A DNA stretch of 64,000 nucleotides, from the NCBI RefSeq assembly GCF_020085105.1, contig NC_058045.1, positions 11,355,833 to 11,419,832 on the forward strand, read 5' to 3'. Below, in pieces: positions 24,401 to 35,700 of this stretch. A program made the translations under genes and the position numbers. The stretch's first letter is position 1; every line of letters begins with the position of its first letter. The DNA is from Siniperca chuatsi (lineage: Eukaryota; Chordata; Actinopteri; Centrarchiformes; Sinipercidae). The notes under the pieces are model-generated. The model saw nothing but the letters and a program-made list of their open reading frames with translations, had not been told where the DNA came from and searched no databases.

Positions 24401-26866
24401 AGTCCAGAACCTAATTACATTGCACAGTTCCTGTGTGTCTGTTAGTTATTGCCATATTTATTCCTAGAAACGTGTCTCTAAAGCAGAAGGACCCAGAGAG
24501 TTACAAAAAAATAGCAGAGAATAAAAAATGATTGTGATGATTTTTGAATAGTTTAAACAATTAGCTTAGCTTCTTTTTTTTTTATTTCCAAAACTAATAA
24601 ACTGAAACTGCCTGAACACTTTGGTGTCAAATTACACAACCAAGCACAAGCTGGCATTGCATGATTTGGGGATATCGTAATTCAAGAGGCATACGAATTC
24701 ATCATTCATTCCCAAACTTCATGAAACTGATCAAGTGAAGTAATGTAGACAGAATACATTTAACAAAATAAACTTCATGATAATAAACAAACAAAAGCTA
24801 TCTCAGGTTACCCTGTGCATTTGAGGCTTACAGTAGTCCTAAAATAATGGCTTTTATCTTCAAACCTCTGGGAGTAGACGTCTGTGTTGCTGTAAGAGCA
24901 GGCCTGTGAGGAAGTTTCGGGTCAAGACTCTGTGCAAGCCCTATGATCATCTGCTCCTCTCCAAGTGAGGTTTGATGGTTGCCTACTAAGAAATTATCAG
25001 CCCATTTTGCATCACTTCAAGATAGGATCTCACACTAAAACGCCTACATAATGATCCCATAAAAGTGCTAGCAGAGGGAGCGTGGGTAGTTCTACATTGG
25101 ACATAGATTTGGCGGCTAGCCTGTTGTCAGCAATCTCCAATAGCTCTCCACAGGGAGCCTCAAGTAAAGACTTGATCAACCTCTCAAGAAGTGTCTGTAT
25201 CATGTCTACATGTAATGACTACCCAATTATGTGCTTATTTCATGCCACATGATCACAACCCTCAGATGAATCTCTAAGTGTGAGGAGAGCAGTCCACACT
25301 TGTGTGAGGTTCACTTTTTTGATTCCTGCATTCCTGTTTTTTTTTAAATCTCAGAAATGCCCTTATGTAACCCTAACCTTCGCATTAAGATTGTATTACA
25401 CTGCTGCTAGCTCAAAATGTTACATCATCTGATGTCAATATGAACACATTTGCTGACGGCAAAGATAAGCTGCAATAACCATGAATCACAAGAGAATACA
25501 GTCTATCTTAAAAGGCCTCTCTGACGTGGAAACCAATACTGAAAAGCCAGTTTCTGTGAAATGCGTATTGGCAGAAGTTCCAGCCGAGTGAAGGAATTAT
25601 TCAATGTGCTGCGCAGGCAATGCTTGTGGTGAGCTCACAGTCCTCTGCATCATGCGTAGTCCTCCTCATCTGTGCGTGGAGAGCGCAGGCTGGAGCACTT
25701 ACATAACCCAGATAAAATATACCCCAGTCACATGTAACGTTCAGCCCTGCAGATAGATATCCCACTGTCGCTTGAGCTGCTCTGGCAGCCGTTCAGACGT
25801 TAGAGAGAGTATAAACACACACACACACACGCACACAGCCACAAAAGATTTGACAGTGCTTCACTGCCAGACATTCTCAACTGCCTGCATGTGAACTGTG
25901 TGTGGAATATGGTCAGGGAGCTTTCTCTCTGAGTGAAGCGCATGTGACTGAATGGAGCTGGACCAGGGAGAAGCCACAAACGGAGAGGGAGGGTACATGA
26001 CGGGGTGCCGGAAGTCCAACCCCAGTATCACACACACACACTGCTGCAGCGTGCCCACACTACGTGCAGTCATATTTCTGGTGTGTGGGTGGGGTTAACT
26101 CCGCAGAACTAGCATTTACTGTAACAGGATGACATATCTGGAGGAGTGAGCTGCACAATAGTGAGAAGTGGAAGACACGTTTTCTAACCAAGATTAACAA
26201 GAGTTACAGTGTCCAGACTCAGTGAAGCTTTGCCCTAAATTATGCAAGAAACACTTGTGTAGACTTGTGTCGATTCAGCCCATGATGATTTCAGGTTTTC
26301 TGTCATGTGGAACATATGTGGAGATCATTATGAAGCAAGGGCATTTGGTGTGTTTTGTGTGCTGAAAACGTTGAGGCTGAGATCCAAGCTACAAAGTTCT
26401 GTTTTAGCTAGACTGATGAGTGCAATAAGGTTTTAATCCTTTGCAGAGGCAGACATGCTCAATTTATTTCAAAAGACGAGAGGTGACTTGAAGCAGCTGG
26501 TCCAAGGCCTTAAACTTTGCAGGAAAAAAGATGTTATTACAAAGCTATAAATCACTGCAAAGACTGAATATTCTGTACCAACATCTATTGTGTCCATTCA
26601 GTGCATGTGTCTTTAAGGTCTGATCCACACTGTCGTCATAGCTCACATGTTTGTCTTTATTTTTGTGTTCCCCACAGCGGCTTTACTTGTCGTTAACACA
26701 GTTCTGAACATTCCAGTCGGTCTTCTCCTCCCTCCTAGCTCAAACCAAAACCTGTGCCTGGGTAACACTCTGTCTATTAGTGGTGAGCAGTTATAATGTG
26801 AACAATGCTGTGGAAAGCCTGCTGATTGGTGTCCCAATTTAGAGACACACTGCACGGTGTAAAGCC

Positions 26867-26905
<39 letters not shown>

Positions 26906-29030
26906 ACACGTCACTATAGGTCCAGATTTGGGTACAGGACAGCATATGGCCCAAAGCCAGGGTACACCGAGCTGAGTCATATACACAGCTCATTGCAGGG
27001 GACAGCTGCTAGTAAGACGAGACACACACAAACATGTTCCTGTGCCAGCAGCACCCAAACACTCTCACATATACACCTGTATCCACTTGCAGCAGACTTG
27101 CAGGTAAGAATACGTTCTCTCACTTTACAGCATGCATGTAAAACGAGGGTCAACTGAGGCTATCAATGAGCGCTCCACACTCCAGTGAATATTTTCATTG
27201 GCTAGCTATTGTATTAGACACGTCACCCTGTCTGAAAATGAGAAACAGATTTTGCAATGTCTCAAACTGTAAATTCTTTACACATGCATGAAACCCTCAA
27301 CAGGCCACAGGGCTTCCAAACTTTCTCTGTCCATAGGGTGAGGTGTGGCGCTGATGCTCACCCACGCACACGTGCTGCTAAAAGTAAGGGTTAAGGCAGA
27401 TGTTCAATGTATGCCCTATAATAAAGTGGACGTGAGGCCCTGATTTGGCTTTTATTTTTTATGAATGAGAGCGGGAGACATCCAGTCTCTGTGGGATACA
27501 GAATCAGCCAGCCTCTCTGACAAATTGAAAATCACAGTGCCAGTTTGTGTTGTGTGACTCATCTCAGATGCTGACAGGAGAATGCACAGATAAAAGAGTT
27601 CCCTTTGTGAGGAGATTGCAAAATTGCTGCTGTTGTTCTTTATGTTGATGACAAATTGCAGCACAACCAAGAGCCAGATTATTGTTAATACATAAACTTT
27701 CCCAGAGATCACACAGAAGATTTACTTAAACATTCAGAACAATCTGCGGTTTAACAATTAAAAACACTTTCACCAAAAGACACTGGAGTAGCTCTGCTAA
27801 TCTGTTACTTATATAAATACAGACACTGTTTTCTCTACCTTTTAAACTGTATCTGGGCAGTTTGTAGTAGTGCATATATGTGCATGAAATATCTCTTTGA
27901 TCCAATAAAAAATTGTAGATGTCTGTTTCCTGTGCTTTGAAGTGGATGTGATGTACTCTCCACAGCGACATGGAAGACTTGAAGACAAAAAAAGGAAATG
28001 AGAATTGCTGGGAATCTGTCAGAAGCTCTCAGTCGTCACAAAGTCTGGGGTCGTTGGAGGATATGGGCCTGGGGAGCAGAAGGACGGGAGACTGATTATG
28101 TTTAAAAGATTGCGGCGTTTTACAGGACAAAATTCAACATGAGTGGCTCGCTATACCAGCAGGCGTGTCACCTCGACCGGCTTTATGGGTGCTCTGGTGT
28201 CTGTGGAGTGCATTCTTCACGGCAGGATGTTATTAAAGGCACAGCAGCAAAGAGTAAACCCACCATTAGGACCCTGGGCTGCTGGTGCCCTTGTCCTGCC
28301 TGCTCCTCACTTTGACAGCAACACATAAAACAAAAGTAGCCACATTCGCTCCTCTATGATCACTTGACCACAAAATGCTCTTAGAGTCTAATTACCATGA
28401 TACAGGCTCATTTTAGAAAGCACAGAAGACAGTCCAAGAAGTCCTTCTGCATTTTATGTCAGACAGAATTGCACCCAGTCTTTGGCTAAACATCTCACAT
28501 TGCTTTTTCACATATGACCTGTTTGCTCTGCAGATACAAGGGAAAGAAATGTGTTGTTTTAAATTCTGTTTGTCCTTGTTGTCAATTGAGGGAGATGAGG
28601 AGAGGAGGCTGGTTATGCTTTTAGAGTGGGTGTTTCCCAAACGCATGTGATCACGTTTGCTGTGAGAGGGTTCGTGACTCACTGGCTCCAGGCTCAGGAT
28701 CCTCGTCTGGCCTCTGACAGAGTGCTCCCTAATAACACCCTCTCAGGCAGTCAAACAGAGGTCTTGTGAGTCATGCTTTTATTGTCACTGTGTCCACATC
28801 AAACAAAAAAAGATTTAGATTGAACACACTCTGCATGTCTATTGCACCTTCTATTACAACTAGTTTTGCTTGTGAAACGATTTACGTATTAGGGTTTAAA
28901 GGCTGGAACTTGTAAAGATGAGCAATATGAAATAAAGATGAATTCATCTGATCATAATTCATATTAATTTATTACTCACATTTTAGAGAATGCTCATGAC
29001 TCATATACATGCAAATTGAGAGGTGAACTT
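24401..29030. other. Intergenic DNA, no gene seen
   Basis: Contains CA microsatellites at 25814-25837 and 26868-26909. A minus-strand frame near 26650-26990 is only the translation of the CA repeat and its flanks. No splice-supported exon was found. Confidence 0.55.
26868..26909. repeat. (CA)n microsatellite
   Basis: About 20 CA units with one interruption. Confidence 0.92.
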
Positions 29031-29381
29031 CAGTTGTAGAAAGTAACTAAGTACATTTTTGCCCAAAGCTATAGATATGAGTTACTTTTTACATACAGAA
29101 CATATGATCACTTTTTAAATTGTGATGCACTAATAGATTAAACTACCCAAAAGTATTTAAAGCAGTTCAAAGTAGCTCCACCTTGGCCAACTACATTACT
29201 AATCACATTAATGTGTTAACAATAATGATCCAATACTATAATAGTATAGTAACATTGACATGTTATATCACATTCTGCCTAATGAGTATTTTTATTTTTT
29301 ATACTTTAAGTACGTTGTTGTTTGTTGAGTATTTTTGGTGTGGTATTGCTACTTTTACTATCTAAACGTTCTCCACCACTT
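29031..29381 (-). mobile_element. Short transposon, CAGTGRTGGAAG family, copy 4
   Basis: The left edge CAGTTGTAGAAAGTAACTAAGTAC and right edge CGTTCTCCACCACTTA match the family ends in inverted order. It is the shortest copy, and lies about 250 bases before the CpG-rich start of the ciart-like gene. Confidence 0.68.
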
Positions 29382-29639
29382 ATACTAAATTTAGGGAAAC
29401 GACTAGAGCAGACAATCCGTGTTCAAATGTAGTCTGCTGAAGTGTCCTTGGGCAAACTCTTACATGAACCATCACAATTGTTGCTGAAACTGCTGACGGC
29501 GCCTTTACTGCTCGGCTTACTGACATGCCACAAGCCAGGCATCATCGTCCAGATGATATAATGAGGAAGAATGCCTGTAGAATGACCAAACTAGCCCTGG
29601 ATTGACTTTTTCGCCCCAGCTGCTGAAATGAAACCGATC

Positions 29640-29961
29640 CGCGTGTCCACGTGTTTGTGGCATTTCCATGTCATTTGCATATGTAAACCGTGCTCGCCTA
29701 TCGCGCCGCGGCTGCACGAAGAGAAGAAGCCGATTTGTCAGTCGGAGGCGTTTGAGGAGCAAATGGGAGAGCCGGTCCCCGCTAATCCCGCCCTCCCAGA
29801 CACGTTGCCTTGGGAGAAGCAACACGGGCCGATCGCTGGCTGTACCGTCCCCCCACTCACACACCGCACGTCCAGCACATCAGCTGCTCTCTGCCCGACA
29901 GTCCTGCTGGATTTACCGCCGAACAACGGGAGAGTTTAACCAGCCGCTCCATCCTGGGAAG
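29640..29961 (+). promoter_or_regulatory. Probable CpG-rich promoter and untranslated exon 1 of the ciart-like gene
   Basis: Sharply CpG-rich in an AT-rich setting, for example CGCCTATCGCGCCGCGGC near 29696. It ends with a good donor, CTGGGAAG|GTAGGTTA (exon end 29961). It holds an E-box CACGTG (29648-29653), an octamer ATTTGCAT (29673-29680) and an E'-like CACGTT (29801-29806). Frames that are open through the donor reach a stop within a few codons of the next exon, so this exon is untranslated or carries only an upstream frame. The start of transcription is unknown. Confidence 0.55.
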
Positions 29962-30718
29962 GTAGGTTACCCTCGCTGATCCGCATCTCACCTTAATCAT
30001 CAGACCATCCTGATAAACATCAGTGATTATAAATGTGTGGAGGTAATTTTATTTCTAAAATCATCCACAGGAATTCGACTCAGACATGATGATGGCAAAT
30101 AAGCAAACAGTTTGTGTCGAAGGATTAATGATATAATATGACAGATAAAGGCGTGACAGTGATAATCATTCCTGTCTGCGTTTGTGGTTTTATATAATCC
30201 AACAGTGCATGCTGCCAAATTTACTATGACTGATGAGGAAGTCTATTGTGTCTGTTACCCAACTGATTTCAAACCTGCATTTAGGCGGATAGATCGAAAC
30301 ACTCACTTTGTAATTTTATGATTTTTCTCTTGGGAAAGATAGTGATGTTTGATCTCTGGAAGAGGGGATTATTCTCATATAATTCATGTTTATCACCGTT
30401 TTTTTTTGTGTGTATATGTGAAGTGGTGGGCATCTCTATTCATGTGCCCCACCTACACAGGTAGATGGAGACGTGGAGATCAAAGGCTATCTGAGTATGA
30501 GTGTATTTTATCAAAGAAATGTGTGTCATAAAAGCATATCTGTAACTAGAAGCTGTTATCAGTAGTGCAGCAGCAATTTAAATTTCTCTCTGAATCACTG
30601 AAATACTGCAGGCCTATGTGATGCATTCAAAGGCCCTGGACTGTGGTAGTGTGCATTGTTTTATGACAGAAATCAAATTAATGCTAAAATGAAGTCATGG
30701 CACTCACTTTATACCATA

Positions 30719-30724
<6 letters not shown>

Positions 30725-30781
<57 letters not shown>
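30725..30781. repeat. (AT)n microsatellite
   Basis: About 27 perfect AT units, followed by 60 bases of degenerate AT-rich sequence, inside presumed intron 1 of the ciart-like gene. Confidence 0.95.
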
Positions 30782-30784
<3 letters not shown>

Positions 30785-31544
30785 AAATAAATAATATTGA
30801 TAATATAATAAATAATATATAATATATACAAAGTTTGATAACTTTGCACTCGCAGATGTCCTGAGTTCTATTAGATAATATATATATTATATAGAGTTAT
30901 ACATTTAGTTATACATATTAGACCTTTGTGTATTACTTTATACTTGTGTGATGTTGTTACATTAATAAAGCACCATCTGGTAGAAGATACATATTAGTTT
31001 AATCAAATCTTTGATTCCAGACATCTTGAATCTTGATACTGTATAATTTCAAGCTCTCAGTATTTGCATATAAAATACACTCAGCATTTTATTACAGCTG
31101 TTACCCCCTGTTGTGTGGTTGCCCGGCCACTACACAAACATTTTCTTTGCACACTGTTTTGTTTTCACTAAAACTGGTCAACTGTGGTCTCTCCTTCCCA
31201 GGAGCCATATTATAACCTGAATTTTTTTTTTTTTTATTTGGTCTTTTCTGTGTTATGTTAGAGCTGGTAAAATCAGTAAATCTCTGCTCCACCCTCCTCT
31301 GTAACAATAACATCAGACCTAGGGAGCAATTAACTTTCCGACCCTCAAACTTCACAGGAGACAGGAGACATGCCAGGTGTTAACCACTCAAAACCAAAAA
31401 TAATCCTTGTACCTAAAATGCTGTTCTCACTTCCTTTATCTACTAACCGCTGATTAAACATAAAGATCCCACAAGCAATTAAGCATCTGTGCAGATCATT
31501 TTTATTCACGAGGCATTCTTTGTGTCAGTCACTCATTTTGAACC

Positions 31545-31546
<2 letters not shown>

Positions 31547-31586
<40 letters not shown>
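31547..31586. repeat. (CA)n microsatellite
   Basis: Perfect run of about 20 CA units in presumed intron 1 of the ciart-like gene. Confidence 0.95.
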
Positions 31587-31587
<1 letters not shown>

Positions 31588-32279
31588 GTGTCACATGTGT
31601 TGATGGGAGATCTGCAGTCTGAGGCACTGGTCGTCATGGTGGCAGACCCCTGCCCCCTTTGAATAAACATGCCAACAATGTTTATGAATGATTGTGCTGG
31701 TAGCAGCTGGCAGGCTTGCTGATACAGCCTGAATGGCGAAAATTACTCCAGCTGGCTGATTGTAAAATGGCGAATTTTTTTTTTTCTTGTGTGACGTCAT
31801 GATGTGGAGATTTATAATGACAATACTTGTAAGAGACAAAGATTAAAGTCCTTGAGTGCTTGAGGGCTTTGCAGGATCATTGTGGACACTAGGATGTTTG
31901 GTGTTTGCTTTTGATGGTGGCTAGCCCGTGTTTACTGGCTCAGGTGTTGCATCTGCAAAACAAACAGGTCATTGTGGTCTCAACAACTGTGGTCTCACTG
32001 CCACCATCTGCTCAGAGTGCTCTGCTGTGTCTCTACCTTTATTCATGCCTGCTTGGTTAGAGGTGCAGGGTTTTCACCTGCAGTGTTTGCCCAAGAACAC
32101 TTCAATAGGATATTTTGGCTGTTGTTGCATATATTTAAACTGTTATATGGCTCGAATTTGTTACTTTTTAGCTACAGTTGTCTACTTCTCATCTTCATCA
32201 CTGTGCTACCTACTGCTTTTTACGCTTTGCTGTATTGTTGAATTATAGTAACCGTGACTTTCTGTCTGTCAGGTCAGTG

Positions 32280-32297
32280 ATGGTCAGTGCTAGCTAG
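32280..32297 (+). other. Five-codon upstream frame before the ciart-like start
   Basis: ATG GTC AGT GCT AGC TAG lies 16 bases before the main ATG and after the acceptor at 32272, so it would be present in the mRNA. It may lower or tune translation of the main frame. Confidence 0.5.
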
Positions 32298-32312
32298 AGC
32301 CTGCAGCCGAGG

Positions 32313-32732
32313 ATGTCTGCTACAGATTCGGACAACTCCATTGACTGGCTGGCTAGTGACAATAAGGACAATGAGAGCGAACAGGAGTCTGACTGTACCA
32401 AAAAGCACAGCCAGACAGAGGCTCCTCAATCCCCCAGCACCCCGCCACACCTGGGCCCGTCTGACAGCAACTGCCGCCAGTGCAGCGAGGTGAAGGAGGG
32501 CATCAGTAACTGGAGCAAGGTCAGGGAGGCCTCCAGTCGGGGATCTCCCCCCAGCTGCACGGAGACATGGGACAGCGCCACTGGACTGTGTCGAACGCAA
32601 CAAGGAGAAAAAACGAATGGCAAAAACACTCAGCAAGCACTGAAGAGACCTCACAGCTCCACAGAGGAGGGGTGCGAGGAACGGCAGGTCATTACCAATG
32701 TGTCAGAGAAAAACCGAATTTTCAGCAGCAAG
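32313..32732 (+). CDS. ciart: ciart-like coding exon 1
   Basis: Residues 1-140, starting MSATDSDNSIDWLASD; phase 0 donor AGCAAG|gtgagc. The acceptor of this exon is at 32272 (tctgtctgtcag), leaving 40 bases of 5' UTR here. The segment is low-complexity, acidic and Ser/Thr-rich, with a KRPHSS patch that may act in nuclear import. Confidence 0.85.
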
Positions 32733-35700
32733 GTGAGCACCTCAGTGATAAATATATGTCAGTTACCCACAGGAGGTGGTTGACAGTGTCAGCAAAACTA
32801 GAGCATGCCCTATCATCTAGATTGGCTCCCCTGCTGGTTTTACAGAGTGCCTAATGCATGACATTTTCCAGTAAAGATGACACTCCCATACAACTTTATA
32901 AGCAGAATTAGTCATGCTTTTCTGAAGAACTAGAGTCATTCTATCATAACAGAACAGTAGGGAGTGTTAAGGTGTTATCTAAATCATGTTGAGCAACTTT
33001 TATAATAAAATGAACAGCAGTATGTGGAAGCCAGTTTGATATCAGATTTGAACAGGATTTGAACATGTTTTGACAGAGATATCACCTACAAACTAATCTA
33101 TTTTGATTTTCAGTGCATGGAGCTACAATGCTACATTCATCCACTGTCATCTATCTTGAATGGCCTTCGTTCAGGGAGATACAGAGGACGTAAGTCGCAC
33201 ATTTAATATCTTTTCTGTTTTTGTCTTCAGAAGAATCACAGTAGATTCATACTATTAAACACAACCGTTTCCTACACCTCTGTCTCTCTGTCTGTCTCTG
33301 CTCCTGTTTTTCTTGTGTCTCAGAGAAAACAATAGACTGGATAGACAGCGTGCCACTCTATGGAATATGTGTCCCTGAGATTTGAGAGTGTGATTTCTGA
33401 AACATGTATTGTTGTAGGACTATCAAGTAACCACAAGTATTTCCTGTGTGTGTGTGTGTGTGTGTGTGTGTCTATCTTTTAGAATGGAGCTAATTTGGGG
33501 TAAAGGTTCACTGTTTCAAAATGTCCCTTTTAAGAGTTAAATGTTATTTTTATAGTTGTGAAAAAGCAATGTCACACTTCAGACTTCCTTGTAAATTAGC
33601 TGCTTGGCCGAGGCGAATGAGAACATACTGTACCACAGTCTCCAGTAAAGCAGCTGCTGTTTGTGAGTCGTCTGATAGGCATTATAAGGGTCTCTGGAAG
33701 GTATCGCCATGTTCAGACAGGATCTGAAAACTGCCTCATTTGGGATCTTTGTCAAACCCAAACCTTGTGTGACCCAACACTTCCTGGCCACAGAGGAGGA
33801 GTTCCCTAACACACACACATTTCACACAACCCATATGCTCCACAGACTCAGCCCTGCTGTCAACACAGTTCCTGTGGCTCATAGTACAACTTTCTTCTTT
33901 TCCAGGACTCAGCAGTTTCCAGGAGAGTGTGGCCATGGACAGGATTCAGAGGATCATGGGTGTCCTGCAGAACCCTTGCATGGGGTAAGTGTCCTCAGCA
34001 TGGCCCACATACTGTTATACATGAATCTTAATCAATCAAATAAATTTTATATGGCTACATTTATATAGCTCTTTATTCCAAAGCGCTGTATAAGGATTTT
34101 GCCATTCATTCAACCATTTATGCTTCCTCTGATCAGATTCAATACAATAGCTAGAAATTGGGTTTGCTGTCTGTGGATCAAAATGGTCTACAACATGTCT
34201 GGCTCACAGCAGGTTGCACTGCGAGGAGCTGCTACCCCCACACATTCAGGATAAATTTACTGCAGAAATGGCTGGCTCTCACTGTAGCTGGGCATCTTGT
34301 TAAAAATGTATCAAGCTCCACTGTGGGAGCAGCACAGTTGTGTCTGCTTGATTAGCTCTCCACTGGCCAGATGGTATAATGAAGGATGGTATCAGCCCTC
34401 TAAAGGAGAAAGTCTTAGTCCCTGTAATACAATCATTTTTTAAATGTTTTGATAGTTTACATTTGTTTTACATCATAAAATAGCAAATTTTATGGTATAA
34501 ATAAGAATACTTTCTAATAAAATGTATATGACAATATACAGTATAACATTTCTGAAAAATGTACATATAGAATAATAAACTGATGTCATGCGCCATTTAC
34601 TTGACATTTTAATAGACAGAAAACTAATGCAACTAATAATTATGTTCTTTATTGATTCATCACTCGGAATTTATTAATTTTGTCTATAAAATGAGTCCAA
34701 TATGATGTCTTCAAATTGCTTGCTTTGTCTGACCAACAGTCAAAAACCTAATGGGATTTCATTTACATTGATAAAAAAAAAACAGATCATATTTGAGAAG
34801 TTGGAACCAGTGATTATCAATTATCAAAACTGTTGTCAAGCTATTTTCTGTTGATTGAGTAACCAAACGATAAAAATAATCATTTGAGCGCTAAATTGGA
34901 CAACAAAATTTTATAGAATAATAACACATCATGATCATATCACCACAATGTGATTCCACTGAAAGTCTATAAATGAAATAGCAACTTCATGTACCATTTT
35001 CTTCTGAATTTAAAGCTGCACTACTGGTACCTGTATGGGAAGCAAAGTCTGTCTTGTCTTTGTATCAAGGTATACTAATATCAAATAAAGTGCTGCTAAG
35101 TTTGGCACAGACTAATTGGAGCCCTCGCCCACCAGCTGCTGCCTTCATATGGGAGACAAAGAGTGGGTGTGGCAGCCTCCCTGCAGACAGCCAGGGCAGA
35201 GGCTGGAAGGTGGACTAAACCCCTCCTTCCCTCCCTCCGCCACTCCCTGTGCCTGCTATGTGTTGCCAGCTGGCAGCCCCTGCAGCAACACAATGGTAGA
35301 TAGGATCAAAGTGACTTTTTTAGCAGTCACTGTTGCGGATAATCTTTCACATGAATTTAACATGCTCTGAATGGAGTATAGCAGAAAGGTCCTGATTATA
35401 TGACATGGGCTAATCCCCTAAACCCAACCCACCATCTGATTTTGATGGGTGGGAGTTAATGGGAAGTTGCTCTCTGCTGCCCAACTCCAATGATAACTGC
35501 GTCACCATGACTAGTTTATGTTCATAATGACGCTATTGGAAGACCGTTGTGGCGTTGGTGTTTATATTTAGAGGCGAGCAGAACTGTTATACATCAGGCC
35601 ACATGCAAGCTCAAAACATGTGAGAAATGTACTTAAGACAATTTCCCCTCCACACATAGAGCACAGTCTCTGCTAAGTGAGTGTATATGTTCACTCACTG

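Noticed and set aside
26643-26993. 116-codon minus-strand frame
   Set aside because: Its core is a run of alternating Cys and Val from a CA microsatellite; not a gene.
29628-29979. Several overlapping open frames on both strands (up to 115 codons) in the CpG-rich block
   Set aside because: GC-rich DNA has few stops. The plus frame open through the donor at 29961 reaches a stop six codons into the next exon, and no frame matches a known protein, so an extended ciart N-terminus is not supported.
32274-32654. 126-codon minus-strand frame opposite ciart-like exon 1
   Set aside because: Antisense shadow of the exon; the plus strand splices exactly into the CIART core.
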